Counted from the stretch's first letter, positions 54,491 through 63,755 are shown. The stretch is 64,000 nucleotides of DNA from JANMJD01 sp963828405 (GCA_963828405.1 CAWHEG010000031.1:2232001-2296000), one strand, 5' to 3'. Notes: generated from the letters alone by a model not told the origin. Numbers and translations: made by a program.

Positions 54491-55291
54491 TCAGGCGCCT
54501 GCGCCGAACAGCACCTTGGGCTGGCTCGGATCCGCGGCGTCCTTGTCGACGGTCCCGTCGACGATGACGCCGGGCACGGCGCCGAAGACGGCGGCCGGGT
54601 CGGCCGGGCGGAGCACCAGTCGGGCCAGGCGCTCCTCCTTCTGGTCACCGGCCTCACCGAAGTCGGCCTGGACCCCCGAGACGATGGCCTCGACATCGCC
54701 GAGACCCGGAACGTCGAAGGTGGCGTTGCTCCCCATGTCGATCTCGGCGATGTCCTTGTAGGACATCGGTACCTTGAAGTACAGCCTGGACGGCTCGTAC
54801 ATGCTGGCGAGATCGGTGCCACCGAGCAGCCCGACGCCGGGCACGGCCCACAGATCGGTGATCACCCCGTCGACCGGCGCGGTGACCTCGACCTGCTCGG
54901 GGCCGTCGGGCCGGTCGTACTCGACGAGGGCGATCGTCTGGCCGGCCGTCACCTTGGCGCCCTTGGCGACCGGAACCTCGAGGACCCGGCCGTTGGCGGC
55001 CGCCTCGATCACGATCGGGTCGGCGGTCAGCACGACCTGTGACACGTTGAGATGGTCGCGCGAGTCGAGGCGTCGCCGGACCTGGTTGACCGCGATCAGG
55101 GCGCAGCCGGCGAGTAGTACGAGCAGCAGCAGCAGGCTGCGGAACCGCGGCCGAGGCCGGTGGTGGGGCCGCTTGGCCCACTGTTCGGACTCGGCGGACA
55201 GCGCCAACTCGGTGCGGTCGGCGCGTGCGGCCCCGGTCGTGGGCAGCTCGGCCGAGACATCGGAACGACGGCGGGTGGTTGGTGTGCTCAT
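54491..55291 (-). CDS. HlyD-like membrane protein (biotinyl-lipoyl-like domain)
   Basis: The 266-residue protein has a 65-residue basic cytoplasmic start, one membrane segment (LLLLLVLLAGCALIAV) and an extracytoplasmic barrel-sandwich domain (ANGRVLEVPVAKGAKVTAGQTIALVEYD, VTAPVDGVITDLWAVPGVGLLGG), as in membrane-fusion subunits and in Alg44-type exopolysaccharide proteins. No PilZ domain is present. The ATG at 55291 is used, as it lies 5 bp after the synthase stop. The likely role is guiding the polymer out of the synthase. Confidence 0.75.
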   Translation of the reverse strand: MSTPTTRRRSDVSAELPTTGAARADRTELALSAESEQWAKRPHHRPRPRFRSLLLLLVLLAGCALIAVNQVRRRLDSRDHLNVSQVVLTADPIVIEAAANGRVLEVPVAKGAKVTAGQTIALVEYDRPDGPEQVEVTAPVDGVITDLWAVPGVGLLGGTDLASMYEPSRLYFKVPMSYKDIAEIDMGSNATFDVPGLGDVEAIVSGVQADFGEAGDQKEERLARLVLRPADPAAVFGAVPGVIVDGTVDKDAADPSQPKVLFGAGA

Positions 55292-55296
55292 TGGAA

Positions 55297-56973
55297 TCAG
55301 GCCTCCACCGGAGCGGGAACGAATCGGGTCGAACGGGATTTTCTGGTCGAACGGCGCCCGTCGATGATCGCCCGGCGAGTGACGGCGCCGAGGGCGAAGG
55401 CGTAGACGAGACACAGCACGAGGCTGATGACGGTGGGGAACGAGCTCGACAGCGGGATCAGCCCGATCACGAAGGCCGTCAGCAGCCCGGCGATCATGGC
55501 GATCTGCAGCGACATGTAGCTGATGACGGAGGGCACCTCACCTGGGCGGTTGGTGACCACCCAGCCGTACTTCCGGCGGAACAGGGCGGAGAAGAAGGCT
55601 CGGATGTGCACGGGGACCGAGGCGAGCGCCATCGCGTACGACCAGGCGTGCAGCCGTCCGAGCTGGTAGTAGATCGCCAGCTGGGTGAGCACCCAGAACG
55701 GCGCGTAGCGCAGCAGCCAGCCGACTCCGTCGACGCGCAGCGGCTGGATGTAGAACACCAGGAACAACGCCGGCAGGAGCATGAAGAACAGCACGGCGAA
55801 CGACTGGAGATAGTGCAGAGCGGGCTGCATGTACTGGATCCGCTGGTCGCGGGTGAGCCCCCGCAGGCGCCACGGCCGGCCCTGCAGGAGGATCTCGAAC
55901 GCCCCACGCGACCAGCGGAACTGCTGGTTGAGGTAGGCGTGCACGGTGTCGGGGGCCAGACCCTCGGCCAGCACGGTCGGCAGGTAGACCGTCGACCACC
56001 CCCGCTGATGGAGGCGGATCGAGGTCCAGATGTCCTCGGAGTTGGTGTCCTGGAACAGCCCGTCGACGTCGTCCATCGCCGCGCGCCGGTATGCCAGGTT
56101 GGTGCCCACCGAGAAGACGCTGTTGTAGGCGTCCTTGCCCGGGCAGATCAGGTCGTAGAACACCCGCTGGGATTCGTACGCCGCCTCGGCGACCGGGGAG
56201 ACCGAGCGGTTCGAGTAGCTCTGGGGTGTCTGCACGAAGGCCACCCGCTGGTCGACGAAATGGGGAATGGCGATCTCGAGGAAGTTGGGGGCGGGCACGT
56301 GGTCGGCGTCGAAGATGGCGACGTACTCGGCGTCGGAATGCCGCAGCGCGGCATTGATGTTGCCAGCCTTGGCGCCGGCGCTGCCCTCGCGGGCGAAGTA
56401 CTCGACGCCGATGCGTTCGGCGAGCCGGCGGACCTCGGGGTCGGCCGCGTCGTCGCAGATCACCGTCCGGTGCTCGACTCGCATGTCGCGCGCCGCCCTC
56501 GCCGTCTGGGAGATCGCCTCGAGCGGCTCGCCGTAGGTGGGGATCAGGACGTCGATCGAGGGCTTCCAGGTCTTGGCGAGGAGCTGGCGTCTGGCGTCCT
56601 GGACGACTCGTCGGTCCTCGCCGGTGTCACCCCCGCGGTCGCCGGCCAGGATGGTGAGGATCATGATGATCTGGTTGCCGAGCAGGATGATCTCGGCGAC
56701 GACCAGCAGGATGTACGGGACCGTCTGCCCGCCGTTGCGGGGATTGAACACGAACAACGCGTAGAGCCCGCCGGCCGCGATGGCGACCAGGTAGGCGATC
56801 ACCGTGGTGCGTTGCAGCCTCGGCAGCTCCGACGTGCCGCGGACCGCCTCCCGTTGCAGATCGCGCATCGAGGCGGACTCCGCGGTGAGCACCGCTGCGC
56901 CGCCGTTGCCCGCAACGGCTCCGGAGCCGGTGGGCGCGTCGTTTCCCGGGGCCTTCGACTCGTTGTCGGCCAT
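55297..56973 (-). CDS. Processive GT2 polysaccharide synthase (cellulose/curdlan synthase-like)
   Basis: The 558-residue membrane glycosyltransferase has two N-terminal membrane segments, then a GT-A domain with the D,D,D,QxxRW set: Asp in VLIPTYGEPLE/VICDDAADP, DADH for UDP-sugar and metal, the TNSEDIW catalytic loop and QQFRWSRGAF. About five C-terminal membrane segments follow. There is no PilZ domain. The catalytic set fits cellulose or beta-1,3-glucan synthases. The neighbouring GH81 favours beta-1,3-glucan. The ATG at 56973 has a ribosome-binding site (AGGGAGGG). A TATGAT on the minus strand at 57033-57038 may be the -10 box. Confidence 0.85.
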   Translation of the reverse strand: MADNESKAPGNDAPTGSGAVAGNGGAAVLTAESASMRDLQREAVRGTSELPRLQRTTVIAYLVAIAAGGLYALFVFNPRNGGQTVPYILLVVAEIILLGNQIIMILTILAGDRGGDTGEDRRVVQDARRQLLAKTWKPSIDVLIPTYGEPLEAISQTARAARDMRVEHRTVICDDAADPEVRRLAERIGVEYFAREGSAGAKAGNINAALRHSDAEYVAIFDADHVPAPNFLEIAIPHFVDQRVAFVQTPQSYSNRSVSPVAEAAYESQRVFYDLICPGKDAYNSVFSVGTNLAYRRAAMDDVDGLFQDTNSEDIWTSIRLHQRGWSTVYLPTVLAEGLAPDTVHAYLNQQFRWSRGAFEILLQGRPWRLRGLTRDQRIQYMQPALHYLQSFAVLFFMLLPALFLVFYIQPLRVDGVGWLLRYAPFWVLTQLAIYYQLGRLHAWSYAMALASVPVHIRAFFSALFRRKYGWVVTNRPGEVPSVISYMSLQIAMIAGLLTAFVIGLIPLSSSFPTVISLVLCLVYAFALGAVTRRAIIDGRRSTRKSRSTRFVPAPVEA

Positions 56974-57184
56974 ACGGGCCCTCCCTCATGTCTGTGCCGA
57001 TGGTCAGGCGTATCTTCACCTTGAGTGGCAGAATCATACGCCTGGTGGGAATCCTAGACGAAGTCGTGCCGTGAAACGGAAGAAACCTGACTAAACGGGA
57101 GTTCGCGGGTCACCGGTGGGCGGACGGGAACTCTCAGGCATGCGGGTCGGTGCCGGGCGAGCAGTGCGGGTCGAGCACTGCGGG

Positions 57185-58738
57185 TCAGTAGTGCGAGTCG
57201 GAGCGGCGGTAGTTCGGCGCCTCGTGGGTGATCGTCACGTCGTGGGGATGCGACTCCTCCCGACCCGCCGTCGTCACCCGCATCATCCGCGCCGATCTGC
57301 GCAGTTCGGCGAGATCGGCGGCGCCCGCGTACCCCATCCCCGAGCGGAGACCACCGGTGAGCTGGTGGAGCACCTCGGCCACGGTGCCGGCATACGGCAC
57401 CCGTCCCTCGATCCCCTCGGGCACGAGCTTGTTGCCCGAGCCCTGGCCCGAGCCGTAGCGGTCGCGGCCCAGCCCCTGCATGGCGGCGAGCGATCCCATC
57501 CCCCGGTAGCTCTTGTACCGCCGACCCTCGAAGAGCTCCTGTTCGCCGGGGGCCTCGTCGGTTCCGGCGAGCAACGAGCCGAGCATCACGGTGTGGGCGC
57601 CGGCGGCGATCGCCTTGACGACGTCGCCGGAGTAGGTGATCCCCCCATCGGCGATGATCGGTACACCATGGCGTTGAGCCCGGCGGGCGGTGAAGTGGAT
57701 CGCGGACAGCTGGGGCATGCCGGCACCCGAGATCACCCGTGTGGTGCAGATCGAGCCGGCGCCGACGCCGACCTTGATCGCGTCGGCACCAGCCGTCACC
57801 AGGGCGTCGACGCCGTCCTCGGTGACCACGTTGCCGGCGATGATCAGGATCGAGGGCCAATCGTGGCGGATCCGTTCGATCGCCTTGATCACGCCCGCCG
57901 AGTGCCCGTGGGCGGTGTCGATCACCACGGCATCGACGTCGACGCCCTCCAATGCGGCCACCCGCTCCTCGAGATCGGGCCCGACACCGACGGCCGCGGC
58001 GACGCGCAGCCGTCCCCGGCCGTCGTGGGTGGCATGGGGGAACTCCTGGCGCTTGAGGATGTCCTTCACGGTGATCAGGCCGCAGAGGATCCCCGAGTCG
58101 TCGACGAGCGGGAGCTTCTCGATGCGGTACTGCTGGAGGATCGCCCGGGCATCCTCCAACGACGTGCCGACGGGTGCGGTGATCAGCCGCTCCCGTGTCA
58201 TGAACTCGGCCACCGGACGCGCCAGATCGGCAGGCGACGAGAAGCGGACGTCCCGATTGGTGAGGATCCCGACGAGCCGTCCGTCGGGATCGGTGATCGG
58301 CACCCCCGAGAACTTGTAGCGGGCCATCAGGTCCTCGGCCTGGGCCAGGGAGGCGTCGGGAGGCAGGGTCACGGGGTCGGTGATCATCCCGGACTGCGAG
58401 CGTTTGACCCGCTGCACCTCGGAGGCCTGATCGGCGATCGTCAGGTTGCGGTGGATGACGCCGATCCCGCCGCAGCGGGCCATGGCGATGGCCATCCTCG
58501 CCTCGGTGACCTTGTCCATGGCGGCGGACACGACCGGGCTGGCCAGTTCGATGTCACCGGCGAATGTGGCCGCGGTGCCGACCAGATCGGGGAGCACCTC
58601 GCTGAAGCCCGGGATGATCACGACGTCGTCGAAGGTCAACGCCTCGAAGCGGTTGAACAGCGTGCTCTGCCCGGCGGGGTCACCGGCTGGCGCGTCCCCC
58701 GCCGGCAGATCTTCAGACAGTGCGGACAGGGCGGGCAT
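57185..58738 (-). CDS. guaB: Inosine-5'-monophosphate dehydrogenase
   Basis: GuaB oxidises IMP to XMP, the first GMP-specific step. The 517-residue TIM barrel has the catalytic Cys in GVGAGSICTTRVISG, the flap region RYGSGQGSGNKLVPEG with GRVPYAGTV, and an inserted pair of CBS domains (DLMARYKFSGVPITDPDGRLVG; ARAILQQYRIEKLPLVD). The ATG at 58738 was chosen as the family-consistent start; it overlaps the end of purN by 26 bp. It is the last gene of the purine operon. Confidence 0.95.
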   Translation of the reverse strand: MPALSALSEDLPAGDAPAGDPAGQSTLFNRFEALTFDDVVIIPGFSEVLPDLVGTAATFAGDIELASPVVSAAMDKVTEARMAIAMARCGGIGVIHRNLTIADQASEVQRVKRSQSGMITDPVTLPPDASLAQAEDLMARYKFSGVPITDPDGRLVGILTNRDVRFSSPADLARPVAEFMTRERLITAPVGTSLEDARAILQQYRIEKLPLVDDSGILCGLITVKDILKRQEFPHATHDGRGRLRVAAAVGVGPDLEERVAALEGVDVDAVVIDTAHGHSAGVIKAIERIRHDWPSILIIAGNVVTEDGVDALVTAGADAIKVGVGAGSICTTRVISGAGMPQLSAIHFTARRAQRHGVPIIADGGITYSGDVVKAIAAGAHTVMLGSLLAGTDEAPGEQELFEGRRYKSYRGMGSLAAMQGLGRDRYGSGQGSGNKLVPEGIEGRVPYAGTVAEVLHQLTGGLRSGMGYAGAADLAELRRSARMMRVTTAGREESHPHDVTITHEAPNYRRSDSHY

Positions 58739-59330
58739 GGCGGTCCTCCTGGTCGATGACGGATTGCAGCGCGGCGACGAGCACTTCATGCTCGACCGCG
58801 TGGACCCGGGTGGTCAGTGATTCGAGCGACTCGCCCGGGGTGATCGGGATTCGTCGGGTGGCGATCACGGGCCCGTCGTCGACGCCCTCGTCGGGCACGA
58901 GGTGGACCATCACGCCGGTGTGGTCGCGCCGGCCGTCGACGGCTTCGGCGTGGGCTCGTTCGATCGCCCCGAGGCCGGGGAGCTCGCCGGGAAGGGCGGG
59001 GTGGAGGTTGATCACCCTGCCGGGGAAGCGGCCGAGGAAGGCCATCGTGAGCAGGCGACGCCATCCGGCCAGCACGACGAGGTCGGGAGCCGAGCCGTCG
59101 ACGACACCGGCCAGGCGGTCGTCGTAGTCCTCGCGCTGGGCGCCGCGTCGGGGGACGAGGACGCGGTGCTCGATGCCGTGACGATCGGCGCGTTCGAGGG
59201 CGCCGACCCCGTCGCGATCGGTGACCACGAGCACCACCCGGGCGTCGAGACGGCCGTCGGCGCAGGCGTCGACGATCGCCTGCAGGTTCGACCCTCCACC
59301 CGAGGCCAGGACGGTGAGGCGGGCCGTCAT
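58713..59330 (-). CDS. purN: Phosphoribosylglycinamide formyltransferase
   Basis: PurN formylates GAR with 10-formyl-THF. The 205-residue protein has LASGGGSNLQAIVDAC, VVLVVTDRDGVGAL, the folate/catalytic region GRVINLHPALPGELPGLGAI and DHTGVMVHLVPDEGVDDGPV. The Asn-His-Asp catalytic set reads as Asn and His in INLHP and Asp in VPDEGVDDG. It starts with ATGA overlapping purDM by 4 bp, so the two are translationally coupled. Confidence 0.93.
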   Translation of the reverse strand: MTARLTVLASGGGSNLQAIVDACADGRLDARVVLVVTDRDGVGALERADRHGIEHRVLVPRRGAQREDYDDRLAGVVDGSAPDLVVLAGWRRLLTMAFLGRFPGRVINLHPALPGELPGLGAIERAHAEAVDGRRDHTGVMVHLVPDEGVDDGPVIATRRIPITPGESLESLTTRVHAVEHEVLVAALQSVIDQEDRHARPVRTV

Positions 59331-61492
59331 CGCAGCAGGACCCGGCGCTCGCCGGCCACGATGCGCCCGATGACCCAGGATGACTCGCCGAACGCGGCGC
59401 GCAGCGAATCGGCATGCTCCTCGGCGGCCACCACGACCATCCCGATGCCCATGTTCAGCGTGCGGTACAGGTCGTCACGCTCGATGCCGGTGGCCACCCG
59501 GCGGACCAGCTCGAACAGCGGGGGCAGCGGCCATGCCGCGGTGTCGATCTCCGCCCGGCAGTTCTCCGGGAGCACCCGTGGCACGTTGTCGAGCAGGCCG
59601 CCGCCGGTGATGTGGGCCAGCGCCTTGAGGCGGGGGTCGCCGATGAGCGGGGCGAGCACCCCGAGGTAGGAGCGGTGCGGGGCGAGCAGGGCCTCGCCCA
59701 GCGGGACGGTCAGCGGTTCGGGGACGGCATCGAGCGGGATCCACTCGAAGATGCGCCTGAGCAGCGAGTACCCGTTCGTGTGAGGCCCGGACGAGGCGAG
59801 TCCGATGAGCACGTCACCGGGCCCGACATCGGGTCGGGGGAGCATGTGTGCCCGCTCGACGACTCCGACGAGCGTGCCGGCGATGTCGAACGCTCCCGGT
59901 GCGTAGACGCCGGGCATCTCCGCCGTCTCGCCGCCGAGCAGGACGCAGCCCGCCTCCTCGCAGGCCCGCGCCATGGCGGTGACCACGCCGGCCACGCGGT
60001 CGGCGTCGAGCCGGCTGGCGGCGATGTAGTCGAGGAAGAACAGCGGCAGGGCGCCCTGCACCAGGACGTCGTCGATGCAGTGGTTGACGATGTCGGCGCC
60101 GACCGTCTCGGGCCGCCCGGCGCGGTTGGCGAGCTCGACCTTCGTGCCCACGCCGTCGGTCGAGGCGACGAGCACCGGCCGGTCGAACGACTTCAGCCGG
60201 CTGACGTCGAGCGCCCCGCCGAAGGCGCCGATGCCCGAGAGCACGTCGGGGGTGTGGGTGCGCTCGACGGCCGCCTTCAGCGAGACGACGGCGCGGGCCC
60301 CCTCGTCGATGTCGACGCCGGCCGCCGCGTAGGAGGTGAGGCTGGCCCCGGGTGCCCGCCAGGCGATGTCGCGGCGCACCTGCATGCCGTCGAACGACAC
60401 CCGGGCGAGGCGGAGGTAGGCGTTCTCCCGGGCCGCGGCGAGGTCGGGCCCCGTGCCGGTCACGCTGAGCACACGCCCACCGGAGACGACCAGGTTGGAG
60501 CCGTTCGGGGTGATACCGGCGGGGAAGAGCGTGGCCCCGGCGATCTCGTCGCCGAGTTCGACGGTCTGGCCGAGGTGCGGGTGGGCCGGGTACCCGGGGG
60601 CGGCGGCCACGACCGTGCACGCCGCGCCGTCCGACCAACGTACGAGCGCCGGTGCGAGACGCCCGGCGACGCAGGCCAGTGCGATCTCGGCGAGATCGGA
60701 GTCGAGCAGCGGCAGGATCGCCTGGGCCTCGGGATCGCCGAATCGGCAGTTGAACTCGATCAGCCGTGGTCCGTCGGCGCAGAGCATCAGGCCGGCGTAG
60801 AGCACACCGACGTAGGGGGTCCCCGCCTCGGCGAGCGCCTCGAGGACGGGATCGATGAAGGTGCGGCGCAGGTCGTCGGCGCTGATGCCGGGGCCGAGGG
60901 GGGCAGGTGCGTAGGCGCCCATGCCTCCGGTGTTGGGGCCGGTGTCGCCCTCGCCGATCCGCTTGTGATCCTGGGCCACCGGCATGGCGACGGCGATGCG
61001 CCCGTCGCAGAAGGCGAGCAGTGAGCATTCGGGGCCACTGAGCCGCTCCTCGACCACGATCGGGCCGCGGGCGGCCAACTCGACGATCGCCGAGCGGGTC
61101 TGCTCGTCCCCCTCTGGCACCACGACGCCCTTGCCGCCGGCCAGTCCGTCGAGCTTGACCACGATCGGGGCTCCCAGGCCGTCCCACCAGGCCAGGGCCC
61201 CCTGGGCATCGGTCAGCCCCGACGAACGCGGCGACGGCAGGCCGAGCCGATCGGCGAGGGCACGGGCGTGGGACTTCGAGGCCTCCAGCAGCGCAGCCTG
61301 CCGCCCGGGGCCGAAACAGGCGATCCCCCGGTCGGCCAGGTCGTCGGCGAGGCCGTCGGCCAGCGGTCCCTCGGGCCCGACGATCACCAGGTCGGCGGCC
61401 GCCGCCTCGTCCACCTCGTCGTGACCGTCCTCACGGAGCTTCCAGCGGATGGCCGACTCGCGCCCGCCGGTGCCGACGACGTGCACCTTCAC
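59327..61492 (-). CDS. purD-purM: Fusion of GAR synthetase (PurD) and AIR synthetase (PurM)
   Basis: The 721-residue bifunctional enzyme covers steps 2 and 5 of IMP synthesis. Residues 1 to about 385 are PurD: GTGGRESAIRWK, DLVIVGPEGPLADG, the ATP-grasp GAPIVVKLDGLAGGKGVVV, the QDHKRIGEGDTGPNTGGMGAY signature and IEFNCRFGDPEAQ. About 388-721 are PurM: SYAAAGVDIDEG, LVASTDGVGTKVELA, VLVQGALPLFFLDY, LLGGETAEMPGVY, ALAHITGGGLLDNVPR. Compared with typical PurD about 33 residues are missing between WK and DLVIVGPE, including the usual PGNxG stretch. The GTG start at 61492 overlaps the purF stop as GTGA. Confidence 0.94.
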   Translation of the reverse strand: MKVHVVGTGGRESAIRWKLREDGHDEVDEAAAADLVIVGPEGPLADGLADDLADRGIACFGPGRQAALLEASKSHARALADRLGLPSPRSSGLTDAQGALAWWDGLGAPIVVKLDGLAGGKGVVVPEGDEQTRSAIVELAARGPIVVEERLSGPECSLLAFCDGRIAVAMPVAQDHKRIGEGDTGPNTGGMGAYAPAPLGPGISADDLRRTFIDPVLEALAEAGTPYVGVLYAGLMLCADGPRLIEFNCRFGDPEAQAILPLLDSDLAEIALACVAGRLAPALVRWSDGAACTVVAAAPGYPAHPHLGQTVELGDEIAGATLFPAGITPNGSNLVVSGGRVLSVTGTGPDLAAARENAYLRLARVSFDGMQVRRDIAWRAPGASLTSYAAAGVDIDEGARAVVSLKAAVERTHTPDVLSGIGAFGGALDVSRLKSFDRPVLVASTDGVGTKVELANRAGRPETVGADIVNHCIDDVLVQGALPLFFLDYIAASRLDADRVAGVVTAMARACEEAGCVLLGGETAEMPGVYAPGAFDIAGTLVGVVERAHMLPRPDVGPGDVLIGLASSGPHTNGYSLLRRIFEWIPLDAVPEPLTVPLGEALLAPHRSYLGVLAPLIGDPRLKALAHITGGGLLDNVPRVLPENCRAEIDTAAWPLPPLFELVRRVATGIERDDLYRTLNMGIGMVVVAAEEHADSLRAAFGESSWVIGRIVAGERRVLLR

Positions 61493-62931
61493 GACAGCAC
61501 ACCCTCGAAGTCGAGCTTGGCCGCCGCGGCGCGGATCTCGAGCGGGTAGGAACCCGTGAAGCAGGCGTTGCAGTAGCCGGTGCCCTGCCCGTCGGCCCGG
61601 CCCAGGGCGCGCATCATCCCCGCCAGGGAGAGGAAACCGATCGAATCGCAGCCGACCTGCTCGCGGATCTCCTCGACGGTCAGGCGCGAGGCGATCAGAT
61701 CGCCGTCGTGGCCCATGTCGACGCCGAAATGACAGGCGTGGGTGATCGGCGGGCAGGTGAGGCGGAAGTGCACCTCACGGGCGCCGGCGTCGCGCAGGAG
61801 CTTGACGAGCGGACCCGCCGTGGTGCCCCGCACGAGCGAGTCGTCCACGAGCACCACCCGCTGGCCGTCCAGGTTGGCGGCGAGCGCATTGAACTTCAGT
61901 GCCACGCCCCGCTCGCGCATCGACTGCGTCGGCTCGATGAACGTCCGGCCGATGTAGCGGTTCTTGATCAGGCCGTCGTTGAACGGCAGACCTGACCGGC
62001 GGGCGTACCCGATGGCCGCCGGGATCGACGAGTCGGGCACCGGGATCACGACGTCGGCCTCGACGCCCGACTCGTCGGCCAGCTCCTCGCCGAGTCGCTG
62101 GCGGACGTGGTGCACGCTCTGGGAGTCCCACACCGAATCGGGACGCGAGAAGTACACGAACTCGAAGGTGCATCGCGCCTGGTCGGCGGCTGGATTGAGC
62201 ACCTGGCGGCGTTCGAGTTCCGCCCCCCGGAGGGTGACCACCTCACCCGGGCCGACCTCGTCGATGTCGCGGCACCCGAGCGTCTCGAGGGCGCAGGTCT
62301 CCGATGCCACGGCGTGACCCCCGCCGGGGAGGCGCCCGACCGACAAAGGCCGGAAACCCCAGGGATCGCGCACGGCGAGCACCCGGTCATGGGCGAGCAC
62401 GACGAGGGAGTAGGCCCCCTTCCATGCCGGCAGGGTGCGCTCGAGACGCTCCTCCCACGTCCGTCCCCCCGCCGCGGCGAGCATCAGGGCGAGCACCTCG
62501 GTATCCGAGGAGGCCGTCAACCCGAAGCCTCGCTGGAGCAACTCGTTGCGCAGGTCGGTGGCATTGATCACGTTGCCGTTGTGGGCGACGGCCAGCGGTC
62601 CGTGCATCGTCTCCACGAGGAAGGGTTGGGCGTTACGTTGACCCGGCGCCCCGGTGGTCGAGTACCGCGTGTGGCCGATGGCGTGGTAACCGGCGAGCGG
62701 GAGCAGGGACTCGGGGCTGAAGACCCTCGACACCAGGCCGACGTCCTTGTGCACCCGGGCCCGTTGACCGTCGGAGACGGCGATCCCGGCCGCCTCCTGG
62801 CCGCGGTGCTGCAGGGCGAACAGCCCGAAGAAGGCCAGCTGGGCGACCCCCTCGCCGTGCGGGGTCGACAACCCCAGAACCCCGCACTCCTCTTTTGGAT
62901 GACGGGACTGGTCGCCGTTCGCTGTGCTCAC
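61489..62931 (-). CDS. purF: Amidophosphoribosyltransferase
   Basis: PurF makes phosphoribosylamine from PRPP and glutamine. The 480-residue protein has a 16-residue propeptide before the Ntn nucleophile Cys in EECGVLGL, the RYSTTG and NGNVINATDLR glutaminase segments, the PRPP loop VVLVDDSLVRGTTAGPLVK, and cysteines in TCPPITHACHF and YCNACF, expected for the Bacillus-type [4Fe-4S] form. The GTG at 62931 is the only usable start, since no ATG/GTG/TTG lies between it and the Cys. It falls within the first unit of a 92-bp tandem repeat, so the repeat encodes the propeptide start. Confidence 0.93.
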   Translation of the reverse strand: MSTANGDQSRHPKEECGVLGLSTPHGEGVAQLAFFGLFALQHRGQEAAGIAVSDGQRARVHKDVGLVSRVFSPESLLPLAGYHAIGHTRYSTTGAPGQRNAQPFLVETMHGPLAVAHNGNVINATDLRNELLQRGFGLTASSDTEVLALMLAAAGGRTWEERLERTLPAWKGAYSLVVLAHDRVLAVRDPWGFRPLSVGRLPGGGHAVASETCALETLGCRDIDEVGPGEVVTLRGAELERRQVLNPAADQARCTFEFVYFSRPDSVWDSQSVHHVRQRLGEELADESGVEADVVIPVPDSSIPAAIGYARRSGLPFNDGLIKNRYIGRTFIEPTQSMRERGVALKFNALAANLDGQRVVLVDDSLVRGTTAGPLVKLLRDAGAREVHFRLTCPPITHACHFGVDMGHDGDLIASRLTVEEIREQVGCDSIGFLSLAGMMRALGRADGQGTGYCNACFTGSYPLEIRAAAAKLDFEGVLS

Positions 62932-63263
62932 TTCGACCGCTCCCGTCTGGGCTCGCTGCGCCTGGCGGCGCGGGCGCTCGCCGGGCTTGGATGTCGGGAG
63001 TGGTCGCCGTTCGCTGTGCTCACTTCGACCGCTCCCGTCTGGGCTCGCTGCGCCTGGCGGCGCGGGCGCTCGCCGGGTTTGGATGTCGGGAGTGGTCGCC
63101 GTTCGCTGTGCTCACTTCGACCGCTCCCGTCTGGGCTCGCTGCGCCTGGCGGCGCGGGCGCTCGCCGGGTTTGGATGTCGGGAGCTGGTCGCCGTTCGCT
63201 GTGCTCACTTCGACCGCTCCCGTCTGGGCTCGCTGCGCCTGGCGGCGCGGGCGCTCGCCGGGC
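62895..63263. repeat. Four copies of a 92-bp tandem repeat between purE and purF
   Basis: Units start at 62895, 62987, 63079 and 63171 (TTGGATGTCGGGAG in units 2-4, with small changes in unit 1). Each contains GTTCGCTGTGCTCACTTCG, CGCTCCCGTCTGGGCTCGCT and TGCGCCTGGCGGCGCGGGCG. The last third is nearly identical to the array at 40604-40880. Read on the minus strand, every unit contains a GTGAGCACAGCGAACGGC potential start like that of purF. Large plus-strand ORFs through the array are repeat artefacts. Confidence 0.92.
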
Positions 63264-63278
63264 TGGTGGCTCCGCGGG

Positions 63279-63755
63279 TCATCGGACCAGCTCGGCATCG
63301 GCGGTGGTGACCTTGGCGAACTCGACGGCCCGGCGGGCGGCGAAGCGCTCGGCGATGGCGGGGTCGATGAGGGCGAGGATCTTGGCGGCCGCCAAGCCCG
63401 CATTGGCCGGGTCGAGCACGACCATCGGCGCCACGTCGGCGGGCATCCGCAGGCTCGACCACACATCCTCGGGCATCGCCAACGGAGGGCACGAGATCAC
63501 CGGCGCGCTGACCGCCGCCTCGACGAACGCCGACAGGGCATTCGAACGCCCGGCGATGGTCACCCAGACCTTCGGGCGGGGATCTGCTTCGTACTCGGCG
63601 ATGATCCCGAGCACGTGGGCCGGCGTCTTGTGCGCCGAACCGACCCGCTGCACCACGTCGACACCGAGTCCGCTGGCGACCGCGGCGACCTTGGCCGCGT
63701 GATCGCGGTCGGCCGCGGAACCCATCAGGATCACGATCAACGGCCGCAGGCTCAC
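63279..63755 (-). CDS. purE: Phosphoribosylaminoimidazole carboxylase PurE, class II type
   Basis: The 158-residue protein has the PurE fold (VILMGSAADRDHA, QRVGSAHKTPAHVLGIIAEYE). In place of the bacterial class I AGGAAHLPG it has IAGRSNALSAF, followed by APVISCPPL and PEDVWSSLRMP. These are hallmarks of class II PurE, the AIR carboxylase of animal PAICS and of a few bacteria, which uses CO2 directly and needs no PurK. The start GTG at 63755 overlaps the purC stop (GTGA). Its stop is 16 bp from the repeat array that precedes purF. Confidence 0.9.
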   Translation of the reverse strand: MSLRPLIVILMGSAADRDHAAKVAAVASGLGVDVVQRVGSAHKTPAHVLGIIAEYEADPRPKVWVTIAGRSNALSAFVEAAVSAPVISCPPLAMPEDVWSSLRMPADVAPMVVLDPANAGLAAAKILALIDPAIAERFAARRAVEFAKVTTADAELVR

